64,000 bases of DNA from Thalassolituus alkanivorans (GTDB taxonomy: Bacteria; Pseudomonadota; Gammaproteobacteria; Pseudomonadales; Oceanobacteraceae), in the NCBI RefSeq assembly GCF_020447205.1, contig NZ_JAJAEL010000049.1, positions 159,956-223,955 on the forward strand, given 5' to 3'. The notes below the pieces were generated by a model. That model was not told where the DNA came from, did no database searches, and saw only the letters and a list, made by a program, of their open reading frames with translations. Both the position numbers and the translations under genes were made by a program. Shown in pieces: positions 26,804 through 34,822 of the stretch. Every line of letters starts with the position of its first letter. The first letter of the stretch is position 1.

Positions 26804-27349
26804 ATGATGTTATTTCTGATGGCAGCTGTCCCCGCGTTATGCGGGGTTGGCTGTCTTTTTTATTCGTGGAAATCAGCACGGGGGCAGGAACGCAGTCTGG
26901 TCATTTATGGCTGGCTGTTACTGTTGTTGTCTTTGCTGGGCTGGATACAGCTGGCCGGGGCCGAATACGGCGTTGTTTTCGCGTTGTTATTTCCCGCTTT
27001 TTTTGCCTGGCTGATGATTGTTTTTCTGCGCCGAAAAGGCCGTCGTAAAACGTCAGCGCCACAGACTGTTCAGCCCATGCCTGCGCCATCCTGGCAGGGA
27101 ATTGGGCGGAATATTGCGCGTTTTCTCTGGTTATTTGCCGGCCTGGGTGTGGCCATGCTGCTGGTGAGTGTGGCACTGGTCATGCAATTCCCCTTTGCCG
27201 CCAATCTGAATCTGGCATCAGCATTGTTGTTATTTCCTTTGCTGTGGGCTGCCTCGGTGTGCTGGTTTTTGAGCAGTCGCAAACCCTGGAAAGTATCGTT
27301 ACTGAGCACCGTAGCGGCACTGGTGTCATCCTTATGGTTATTGGTTTGA
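26804..27349 (+). CDS. Small multi-spanning membrane protein, unknown
   Basis: 181 residues with about five hydrophobic segments (~1-20, 34-55, 58-75, 108-128, 135-155, plus a short last one) separated by a basic loop (RRKGRRK). I do not recognise the family. Genes for short membrane proteins often lie between TonB siderophore receptors and PepSY reductases, so a helper role in iron acquisition is inferred. Its stop is 7 bases before the PepSY ATG. Confidence 0.65.
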   Translation: MMLFLMAAVPALCGVGCLFYSWKSARGQERSLVIYGWLLLLLSLLGWIQLAGAEYGVVFALLFPAFFAWLMIVFLRRKGRRKTSAPQTVQPMPAPSWQGIGRNIARFLWLFAGLGVAMLLVSVALVMQFPFAANLNLASALLLFPLLWAASVCWFLSSRKPWKVSLLSTVAALVSSLWLLV

Positions 27350-27356
27350 TGGTGTT

Positions 27357-28787
27357 ATGAAATATTCCAGACAATTAGTGAAATCCAGCCTCAGCGCACA
27401 CAGCTGGCTGGGCATTGGCATGGCAGCGGTGCTGTATCTTATTATTCTGAGCGGTACGCTGGTGGTGTTTCATACGCATATCGAACGCTGGGAGCAACCG
27501 CTGGCAGCAGAATTCCATGAGTTTGATGCGGCCGCGGTTGAAACCGCATTTAATAAATATCTGACCACGCCCGATAATCTGACGCCGCACATGTATCTGG
27601 TCTTTCCGTCAGACGCGATGCCACGGATTAAATTCGCCAACGAACAGCAGGGCGAATACCGTAATGCCGATGGCAGTGCCGGAGTGCCGGCCTATGACGA
27701 TTGGGCACATCAGCTCAGCGACCTGCATTATTACCTGCACCTGCCGAAAAACATCGGCATAATTCTGGTGAGTGCGATGGGGGTTATTCTGCTGGCGCTG
27801 ATCATCAGCGGTTTGCTGGCGCATCCATCTATTATCAAAGATGCCTTTGCCTGGCGCTCCGGTTCTGAACGTATTCATTTTACCGATCTGCATAACCGTC
27901 TGAGCGTCTGGGGTTTGCCATTTCATCTGATGATGGCCTTTACCGGTGCGTATTTTGGCCTGGCCGGGCTGATTATTCTGATTGCTGCTGAAGCCTTTCA
28001 TGATGGCGACCAGGAAGCGGTAACGCGGCAGTTTTTCAGTGGCGACCCGGTGGTAGAAGCACAGCCATTACAGGTGGATATTCAGCAGCCGCTGCAGTAT
28101 CTGAATGCCAACGTGCCCGATGGTCAGTTATTGTTTATGACCATTCACGAAGCCGACAGCGAACAACGCTTTCAGGAATATTATGTACAGCAACCGGGGC
28201 GGCTGATTTATTCCGAAAACTACCGCTTCGATATGCAGGGCAACTTCCTCAACCGTGCAGGCTATTCCGACGGTGATCTGGCCAAACAGATTGTGTATTC
28301 CATTTATCGCCTGCATTTCGGCAATTTTGCCGGTATGGGCAGCAAGCTGCTTTATTTTGTAATGGGGCTGGCCCTCACAGTTGTCTGCGTCAGCGGTATT
28401 AATATCTGGCTGAACCGGCGCAAACACGAAGACCTGCTCAACCGCTTATGGGTGGCGGTGGTGTGGGGCGCACCGCTGGCCATTACCGTATCCGCCATCA
28501 GCGGCGTGTTAGCGCGCTGGCCATCGGTAATACCCTTCTGGGGCGTGATACTGACAGCGCTGGTATTTGCGGTAATTGCTCAACCAGCGGCCCGGTTCCG
28601 GCGCCAGATTCAGCTTGCCGGAATACTGACCGTATTCGTGCTGTTGGCAGGCTACGTCATTCAATTCGGGCTGGCCGCCGCCTTGGGCCCCGGATTACTG
28701 CTGACCTGCGGCTTGTTGGTGTGGGCGCTGGTGCTCGCTGTGTTTGTGATCCGCAGTTCAGGGGCTGGGGTAGGAAAAGCCGGGTAA
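27357..28787 (+). CDS. PepSY-associated membrane protein (ferric-siderophore reductase type)
   Basis: 476 residues. PepSY_TM architecture: first helix ~18-38 (LGIGMAAVLYLIILSG), periplasmic domain, helices near 140-160 and 195-215, a second periplasmic domain (LFMTIHEADSEQRFQEYYV), then four or more C-terminal helices. His residues in or near helices (AHSWLG, DLHYYLHLP, FTDLHNRLSVWG, YRLHFGNFAG) are candidates for haem b ligands, as in siderophore-reducing PepSY proteins. Third gene of the TonB operon. Confidence 0.82.
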   Translation: MKYSRQLVKSSLSAHSWLGIGMAAVLYLIILSGTLVVFHTHIERWEQPLAAEFHEFDAAAVETAFNKYLTTPDNLTPHMYLVFPSDAMPRIKFANEQQGEYRNADGSAGVPAYDDWAHQLSDLHYYLHLPKNIGIILVSAMGVILLALIISGLLAHPSIIKDAFAWRSGSERIHFTDLHNRLSVWGLPFHLMMAFTGAYFGLAGLIILIAAEAFHDGDQEAVTRQFFSGDPVVEAQPLQVDIQQPLQYLNANVPDGQLLFMTIHEADSEQRFQEYYVQQPGRLIYSENYRFDMQGNFLNRAGYSDGDLAKQIVYSIYRLHFGNFAGMGSKLLYFVMGLALTVVCVSGINIWLNRRKHEDLLNRLWVAVVWGAPLAITVSAISGVLARWPSVIPFWGVILTALVFAVIAQPAARFRRQIQLAGILTVFVLLAGYVIQFGLAAALGPGLLLTCGLLVWALVLAVFVIRSSGAGVGKAG

Positions 28788-28850
28788 GTGCAGGGTGGGC
28801 GGGCTAAGAGGGAAATGGAATTGGACACCTGGTCAGCTTGACTTTGGTGT

Positions 28851-28900
28851 CCGTTAAAGCGGGGGGAGGATCAAGCTTGAATCACAGTCGCTTGTTAGGC
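28851..28900 (-). repeat. attC-like site (degenerate) of the cassette
   Basis: The minus strand begins GCCTAACAAGCG (a perfect RYYYAAC core that includes the cassette gene's stop codon), has the central palindrome TCAAGCTTGA, and ends CGCTTTAACGG, a decayed partner of the core. About 50 bases. The R' side has lost the GTTRRRY consensus, so the site may be inactive. Confidence 0.45.
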
Positions 28901-29353
28901 ATTGATCAATTTCACCGTTGGTGGCCTTTCAGATACAACATCTATGATTTGGTTTAGGCAGCAAAAGCCATAGTGTACAAACGGGCCCGGATAATCTTCC
29001 GTAGCGAATGTTCCTTGGCCAATATAGTTTAGAAAGGCTGACTCCGAGTAAATTCGTGCAAGCCTACCTTCGAATTTCTCTTCAATGCCTCCATCATAGC
29101 TTTCATTCGTAACTGCATACGCTATGTAGTCATCGAAGACAATTTCATAGTGGGCACTGTCGTCGGTTACCTCTATGGGCTTACTCTCGCTCAGTAACTT
29201 TCGTAGCGCTTTATCTGGCTCTTTATCTGATGATATTTCCGGGACGGCATTAGATACACCAGCCTCAGCTATCACTATCCTGAGGCAGTCTTTATAGGTC
29301 TCTTGTATCTCAATCATGTCGAGATACTTATGTTGATTCATTGCACTAAACAT
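28895..29353 (-). CDS. Integron cassette protein of unknown function
   Basis: 152 residues, acidic, no signal peptide or membrane helix. The C-terminal half (YEIVFDDYIAYAVTNESY, FLNYIGQGTFATEDYPGPF, VHYGFCCLNQIIDVVS) resembles a family I associate with Vibrio-type integron cassettes; this is recollection, not a search. Base composition is clearly more AT-rich than the flanking genes. The ATG at 29353 is 4 bases after an attC-like site, and the stop codon lies inside the next attC-like core, which is classic cassette geometry. ATG at 29341 is an alternative start. Confidence 0.75.
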   Translation of the reverse strand: MFSAMNQHKYLDMIEIQETYKDCLRIVIAEAGVSNAVPEISSDKEPDKALRKLLSESKPIEVTDDSAHYEIVFDDYIAYAVTNESYDGGIEEKFEGRLARIYSESAFLNYIGQGTFATEDYPGPFVHYGFCCLNQIIDVVSERPPTVKLINA

Positions 29354-29357
29354 AGAT

Positions 29358-29446
29358 GCCTAACGATTAAGCTAAGGGGCCGGCTTTAGCCGGTCCCAGT
29401 GAGTGAAACGAACGACTTGAGCGCCTTGTATGGTGAATTGTTAGCT
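29358..29446 (-). repeat. attC-like recombination site
   Basis: About 89 bases bounded by GCCTAAC (29358) and GTTAGC (29440-29445), imperfectly complementary outer boxes (GCCTAACGATT versus AATTGTTAGC). The inner segment GGGGCCGGCT-TT-AGCCGGTCCC folds into a 10-bp stem. Length and layout match attC sites of cassette arrays. Confidence 0.62.
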
Positions 29447-29515
29447 TTCCATGACGATATTATCGATGTCCCCATCTTCATCGAATGAAACATTAACCAC
29501 ATAATTAGTTACTGT
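29441..29515 (-). pseudogene. 3' remnant of a second cassette gene
   Basis: In-frame 24 codons ending in a TAA inside the attC-like core, reading ...NYVVNVSFDEDGDIDNIVMES. An in-frame stop lies directly upstream at 29516-29518, so only the tail of the gene survives. The position of the stop in the attC core is as for the intact neighbour. Confidence 0.5.
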
Positions 29516-29855
29516 TTATGCCCGGAGTCTAACTCACGGTCAGCATTACGAAAAGTGCTGATAATGATATCGCTATCAGGCTATAAACACGCACACTATC
29601 ACTCCGTCATCGTCTTTACACTTAGCGCACTATCTCGTTGAATAATCCGTTAACCCCTTGATTTTACAGGGTAGATTCTTCCTGATAGGCGACAATTCGC
29701 GCATCGTTATTTTGATACCGGCGCGTAAACATGCACGATTCCGGCCGTTTATTAACATAATCTGGTGGGCTATTCAGTAGTCTGGTGCGGTGTTTATTAC
29801 TGCACCCGGCAGCTCTGGCGCAGCTACACTATTTTTATATATTGCGGAGGTGCTT
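29516..29855. other. Intergenic region before alanine dehydrogenase
   Basis: About 340 bases with no gene. It includes a small hairpin TCAGCA/TGCTGA (near 29540-29561) and must carry the ald promoter. TATATT near 29838 could be a -10, but no good -35 is seen. Confidence 0.35.
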
Positions 29856-30974
29856 ATGCGTATTGGTGTCCCGAAAGAGATTAAAAACCATGAATACCGG
29901 GTTGGTCTGACCCCGGACAGCGTGCGCGAGCTGGTGCATCGCGGTCATGAGGTCTGGGTGCAGCAGAACGCAGGGGCGGCTATTGGCTTCAGTGATGACG
30001 ATTATCTGAGCTGTGGGGCAATGGTCGTTGATGCTGCGGCTGAGGTGTTTGATAACGCCGGACTGATCGTTAAGGTCAAAGAGCCGCAGCCGGAAGAAAT
30101 CAGCCTGATCAGCGCTGAACATACACTGTTTACCTATCTGCATCTGGCACCGGACCCGGAACTGACCCAGGCGCTGATGGCAACCGGTGCCACAGGCATT
30201 GCCTATGAGACCGTCACCGATAAAGCCGGGCGGCTGCCATTATTGGCCCCGATGTCAGAAATTGCCGGGCGCATAGCCGTTCAGGCCGGTGCCCGCAGTC
30301 TGGAGATGGAAGCCGGCGGACGCGGGGTTTTGCTGGCCGGCGCGCCGGGCGTACCGGCTGGCGAGGTGGTGATTATCGGCGCCGGGGTAGTGGGGCGAAA
30401 TGCTCTGGCCATCGCTGTGGGCATGGGCGCGCAGGTCACGGTGCTGGATACCTCAATGCAGGCGTTGCGCGAGCTGGACCAGCAGTACGGCAACCGCATC
30501 CATACCCGTTTTTCTACCCGCACCGTATTGGATGAGTGTCTGCCCAAGGCCGATCTGGTGATTGGTGCGGTATTAATTCCCGGTGCTGCAGCGCCTAAAC
30601 TGGTACTGCGTACTCATTTAGAAAGCATGAAACGCGGCGCGGTGATCGTCGATGTCGCCATCGATCAGGGCGGCTGTGTGGAAAGCGCACGGCCAACCAC
30701 CCACAGTAATCCAACCTATGTCGACAGCGGTGTTGTGCACTATTGCGTTGCCAATATGCCGGGGGCGGTGGCCCGCACTGCCACACAGGCGCTGAATAAC
30801 GCCACCCTGCCTTTTGTGCTGGCGCTGGCGGGTAAGGGTGTTGAGCAGGCGCTGCGTGATGACCCTTATCTGCGTATGGGCCTGAACCTGTGTCAGGGCG
30901 CGCTGACCAGTGCCGAAGTGGCGGCCAGTCAGGGCGTGGATTATGTTGAGCGCGAGACGCTGCTGGGTCTGTAA
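29856..30974 (+). CDS. ald: Alanine dehydrogenase
   Basis: 372 residues, the standard length. N-terminal MRIGVPKEIKNHEYRVGLTP; catalytic lysine in LIVKVKEPQPEE (~74) and histidine in FTYLHLAPDPEL (~95); NAD fold VVIIGAGVVGRNALAIAVGM; signature VIVDVAIDQGGC and MPGAVARTATQALNNAT. It converts L-alanine to pyruvate and ammonium with NAD, or the reverse, linking it to nitrogen assimilation. The ATG at 29856 has GCGGAGG just upstream; an in-frame ATG at 29790 is not supported. Stands alone, followed by REP elements. Confidence 0.95.
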   Translation: MRIGVPKEIKNHEYRVGLTPDSVRELVHRGHEVWVQQNAGAAIGFSDDDYLSCGAMVVDAAAEVFDNAGLIVKVKEPQPEEISLISAEHTLFTYLHLAPDPELTQALMATGATGIAYETVTDKAGRLPLLAPMSEIAGRIAVQAGARSLEMEAGGRGVLLAGAPGVPAGEVVIIGAGVVGRNALAIAVGMGAQVTVLDTSMQALRELDQQYGNRIHTRFSTRTVLDECLPKADLVIGAVLIPGAAAPKLVLRTHLESMKRGAVIVDVAIDQGGCVESARPTTHSNPTYVDSGVVHYCVANMPGAVARTATQALNNATLPFVLALAGKGVEQALRDDPYLRMGLNLCQGALTSAEVAASQGVDYVERETLLGL

Positions 30975-30999
30975 ACTCCGGCAATAACGGTTTCGTTCT

Positions 31000-31019
31000 G
31001 TGGGCAGTGCCCACCCTAC
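31000..31019 (-). repeat. REP-like element 1
   Basis: GTGGGCAGTGCCCACCCTAC; on the minus strand it starts GTAG, the hallmark of GTAG-type REPs, followed by GTGGGCA/TGCCCAC dyad. Confidence 0.65.
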
Positions 31020-31068
31020 ATCCCCGCAATAACGTTAAATTTATCCCCGGATGACGATGAATTTATCC

Positions 31069-31092
31069 GTAGGAGCGGGCCGTGCCCGCGAA
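31069..31092 (+). repeat. REP-like element 2
   Basis: Starts GTAGGAGCGGGC, then CGT, then GCCCGCG. Close to the GTAG-type REPs of Pseudomonas (GTAGGAGCGGGC...GCCCGCGA). Confidence 0.75.
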
Positions 31093-31131
31093 ATTAAACG
31101 CCGCGTTTATTTGAAGATATGACCATTGCCC

Positions 31132-31155
31132 GTAGGCGCGGGCCATGCCCGCGAA
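31132..31155 (+). repeat. REP-like element 3
   Basis: Starts GTAGGCGCGGGC, centre CAT, then GCCCGCGAA. Differs from element 2 at a few bases and has the same orientation. Confidence 0.75.
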
Positions 31156-31202
31156 TGGAAGGGTGGAATCGTTTTTCCTCCCCGCAATGACGATCTTTTC
31201 CC

Positions 31203-31222
31203 GTGGGCAGTGCCCACGCTAC
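31203..31222 (-). repeat. REP-like element 4
   Basis: GTGGGCAGTGCCCACGCTAC; like element 1, its GTAG end is on the minus strand. With elements 1-3 it frames a 220-base cluster in which the spacers also repeat (CCCCGCAATRACG). Confidence 0.65.
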
Positions 31223-31294
31223 TTTCTCGTGGCTCTCAAGGCCGGTCTTCTCTGGTACTCTATGGCCTGCCAACCACTTGCCCGCAGGGAAAGC

Positions 31295-34200
31295 ATGTTC
31301 CGCCTCTATCATTCCAACGATCTTGAAATTCTTAAGGGCATTCTTGTCCATCAGATGCAGGAATCGCCCGTCGGCCCCTTTGGTCAGGAAGCCATTCTGG
31401 TACAGAGTCAGGGCATGTCGCACTGGCTCAAACTGCAGCTGGCTGATTCGCTGGGGATCGCCGCGCAGGTGGATTTTCCGCTGCCCTCAAGCTTTGTCTG
31501 GCAGGTGTTTAACCGTCTGAAACCGGAGCTGCCGGAACGCTCCCATTTCGATAAACAGATCATGGCCTGGAAGCTGGTACGTCTGTTACCACAGCTGGCG
31601 TTGAAAGAGGGTTGTGAGGCCATTGCTCATTACCTGCAGAACGATGCCGATGGCGTTAAGTGCTATCAGCTGGCGCAGACCATTGCCGACGTGTTTGACC
31701 AGTATCTGGTGTATCGCCCGGACTGGCTGCTGAGCTGGGAACTGGGCGAGGATGAAGTCGCCGATACACAGGTGTCGGCGCATCCGTGGCAGCCGCTGGT
31801 GTGGCGGGCGTTAGTGGCCGACAGCGCCAAACTTGGTCATTCGCTGGATCACCGTGCGCGCCTGCTGCAGGAGCTGGAACAGCTGGTGCAGGCCCATCCT
31901 GAGCGTCTGGCCGATCTGCCCAAACGATTGTTTGTGTTTGGTATTGCGGCGTTGCCCGGCAGCTACTGGCAGGTGTTGCAGGCGATTTCGCCGGTGATCG
32001 AAGTGCATTTCTTTTTGCTCAATCCGTGCAAAAACTTCTGGGGCGATATCGTCAGCGAACGGCAGAAGATGCGCATTCTGCGTGATAACCCCAACGTCGA
32101 AACCCTGCTCGACAGCGGCAACCCCTTGCTCGCCTCCTGGGGCCGGCTGGGGCGTGATTTTCTCACACTGGTACACGAAACCGCCGAGCAGTATGAAGGC
32201 CGCATTCAGGATGTGGATGCCTATTTAGAACGGGAGGTTGAACCTGAATCACAAACGCTACTGGCACACCTGCAGCAGGACATTCTGACTTTAACCGACC
32301 GTCAGCAGGGCGCGTTCAGTAAAGACGCGCAATTGCACAGCCACTTTAAACAAAGCATCGCGCCTGATGACGGCAGCGTGCGCTTAATCAGCGCCCACAG
32401 CCCGCTGCGTGAAGTGCAGCGCCTGTACGATCAGATTCTTCACTGGCTGGATAATGACCCTGAACTGAAACCGCGCGATATCGTGGTGATGGTGCCGGAT
32501 ATCGACCAGTACGCGCCCTATATCGACGCCGTATTTGCCAGCAGCCGCGCGCGCACCGAGCAGGGCGATGAGTACCGTATTCCCTGGGCCATTGCCGACC
32601 AGTCGATGGCGCAGGAAGATCCGCTTATCGACAGCTTTCTTAGTTTGCTGGGGCTGGGTGATTCCCGTCTGCTGATTACCGAGGTTCAGGACTGGCTGGA
32701 TGTATCCGCTATCCGCAGCCGTTTTAATATCCGTGAAGATGATCTGCCGGCACTGCGTGACTGGCTGGCGCAGGCGCAGATTCGCTGGGGCTTAAACAGC
32801 GAACAACGTCAGCAGCTGGGCTTGCCGGCGTTTGAACAGAACAGCTGGCGTAAAGGCTTGCGCCAGTTGTTACTGGGGTATCTGACCCCGGACAGCCGTC
32901 AGGATTTTATCGGCGATTTTCCGGTGGCGGCCACCGAAGGCAACGAGGGTGAATTACTCGGCCATTTAATGGCCTTTATCGACGTGCTGGAACACTGGCA
33001 GCGTCTGTTTGCTGCCGGGCCGCGTCATGTCGCGGACTGGTCGGCGTCGCTGCTGCGGCTGCTGGATGATCTGTATCTGGCCGACAGTATTGAACAGAAC
33101 TCGCTGCAGCGTATCCGTGATGCGGTGCAACGCTGGCAGGAAGAATTAACCCTGGCTGGCTTTAACGGTGAATTATCCGCGCCGGTGGTGCGCAGCTGGT
33201 TTAACGAACAATTAGGGCAGCAGGGCGGCTGGCAGCGTTTTCTCGCCGGGCCGGTGAACTTCTGTACCCTGATGCCGATGCGTTCCATCCCGTTTAAAGC
33301 GGTGTGTCTGCTGGGGATGAACGATGAAGATTACCCGCGCCGGGTAACGCCGGTGGGCTTCGATTTAATGGTTGCCGGACGCAGCCGTCGCGGTGACCGT
33401 TCGCGTCGCGAAGATGACCGCTATCTGTTTCTGGAAGCGGTGTGTTCGGCGCAGGATTATCTGTACATCAGCTACCGTGGCCACGATGTACGCGAAAATG
33501 CCGAACTGCAGCCATCGGTGCTGGTGGCGGAACTGCGCGATTATTTATGCGATGGTTTTGCCCTGGAGCAGGATCTTGATTTACCACACAGGCAAAGCCG
33601 CCAACAGATGCTGAACTGGCTGCTGGAAGAGCTGCCATTGCAGCCCTATAACCGTCAGGCATTTGCGGCTGATGATTTATTAAAGCGCCATGTGCGTAGT
33701 TATCAGCAGGTGTGGGCCGACGTCGCCGCCGAACAGGGGGCTGGCAATGAATCGGAAAGCGATCATTTCTTCAGTCAGCCACTGGCTATTCCGGCCGATA
33801 TCGATACCAGCGTAGTTGCCTGGGAAGACGTGAAGCAGGCCCTGGCAGACCCGCTTAAATATTTTGTGACCCGCCGCTTAAAAGCCTCGTTCGATGTGTA
33901 CTGGCAACAGCACGAAACCGAAGAACCCTTTGCCTTAAATGGTCTGGATTTATATCAGCTGAAAGACGACTGGCTGCAATTGGCCATGGCCGATATTCAG
34001 CACGGCCACGCTGAAGAATTAAGCGATGAACTGGCCTTCACCCGCCGCCAGCAGGCGCTGGGGCAATTACCGGTACATGCGCTGGGCAAGGTATGGAGCG
34101 ATGATCTGATTGATTATTCGCGTCCGCTGGCGCAGAAAATCGTCGAATTATCCGAATTCCGCATGGAGGTAAAAGCGCTGTCGGTACCGTTGGAAAACTG

Positions 34201-34822
34201 CACCGTACAGGGCGAACTGCAGCAGGCATTTGTGCGCCATGAAGGTGATGATTGTGGTTATCTGCTGTATCACCGCGTCGGTGATATTTATGGCAAACAT
34301 TTATTACAGGCCTGGATGGATGCCTTATTGGTAGCAGCCGCGAGTCCTGGCAGCATCAGTCATGTTTGCCTGCTCGGTTTAAGCAAAGACAAGGGTAATA
34401 CCTGGCTGCGGCAAATACAGCTGGGCTTGCCTGCACCGGACACCGCGCTGGCTTTAATTAAACAGGCGGTCGGCTGGTACTGGCAGTGCTGGTGTAAACC
34501 CATCGCGCATTTACCCGATACCCTGTGGAGCCTGATACAGGCGCAGGAGTTATTTGCCGAAAAACACGCCGACGATGCCGACGCGCAAGCCGATGCCATG
34601 CAAAAAGAAATCACTAATCTGGTGCAGCGCGAGTTTGGCGAACTGGCATCACCCTATTTACAGCGCTGCCTGCCGGATTTTGTCGCGCAGTTGCAAAGCC
34701 AGTCGCCCGATCAGTGGCTTGCTGAGCAGGGCATCTTGCTGACCAGTCTGAAAAAACACATAAAAACCGATGAGCTGCATAAAGATTCCGCTGCCAGTTT
34801 CAGTGGAGGAGAAGGCGTATGA
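31295..34822 (+). CDS. recC: RecBCD exonuclease V, gamma subunit
   Basis: 1175 residues (E. coli RecC is 1122). It begins MFRLYHSNDLEILKGILVHQ, the conserved RecC start, and has an inactive helicase-like N-half (FGIAALPGSYWQVLQAI, RLISAHSPLREVQRLYDQIL, MVPDIDQYAPYIDAVF) and a decayed nuclease-like C-half. LMPMRSIPFKAVCLLGMNDE and PRRVTPVGFDLM are typical. RecC binds RecB and RecD and recognises Chi. The ATG at 31295 has AGGGAAA upstream; the longer frame is REP sequence. Its TGA overlaps the recB ATG. Confidence 0.95.
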   Translation: MFRLYHSNDLEILKGILVHQMQESPVGPFGQEAILVQSQGMSHWLKLQLADSLGIAAQVDFPLPSSFVWQVFNRLKPELPERSHFDKQIMAWKLVRLLPQLALKEGCEAIAHYLQNDADGVKCYQLAQTIADVFDQYLVYRPDWLLSWELGEDEVADTQVSAHPWQPLVWRALVADSAKLGHSLDHRARLLQELEQLVQAHPERLADLPKRLFVFGIAALPGSYWQVLQAISPVIEVHFFLLNPCKNFWGDIVSERQKMRILRDNPNVETLLDSGNPLLASWGRLGRDFLTLVHETAEQYEGRIQDVDAYLEREVEPESQTLLAHLQQDILTLTDRQQGAFSKDAQLHSHFKQSIAPDDGSVRLISAHSPLREVQRLYDQILHWLDNDPELKPRDIVVMVPDIDQYAPYIDAVFASSRARTEQGDEYRIPWAIADQSMAQEDPLIDSFLSLLGLGDSRLLITEVQDWLDVSAIRSRFNIREDDLPALRDWLAQAQIRWGLNSEQRQQLGLPAFEQNSWRKGLRQLLLGYLTPDSRQDFIGDFPVAATEGNEGELLGHLMAFIDVLEHWQRLFAAGPRHVADWSASLLRLLDDLYLADSIEQNSLQRIRDAVQRWQEELTLAGFNGELSAPVVRSWFNEQLGQQGGWQRFLAGPVNFCTLMPMRSIPFKAVCLLGMNDEDYPRRVTPVGFDLMVAGRSRRGDRSRREDDRYLFLEAVCSAQDYLYISYRGHDVRENAELQPSVLVAELRDYLCDGFALEQDLDLPHRQSRQQMLNWLLEELPLQPYNRQAFAADDLLKRHVRSYQQVWADVAAEQGAGNESESDHFFSQPLAIPADIDTSVVAWEDVKQALADPLKYFVTRRLKASFDVYWQQHETEEPFALNGLDLYQLKDDWLQLAMADIQHGHAEELSDELAFTRRQQALGQLPVHALGKVWSDDLIDYSRPLAQKIVELSEFRMEVKALSVPLENCTVQGELQQAFVRHEGDDCGYLLYHRVGDIYGKHLLQAWMDALLVAAASPGSISHVCLLGLSKDKGNTWLRQIQLGLPAPDTALALIKQAVGWYWQCWCKPIAHLPDTLWSLIQAQELFAEKHADDADAQADAMQKEITNLVQREFGELASPYLQRCLPDFVAQLQSQSPDQWLAEQGILLTSLKKHIKTDELHKDSAASFSGGEGV

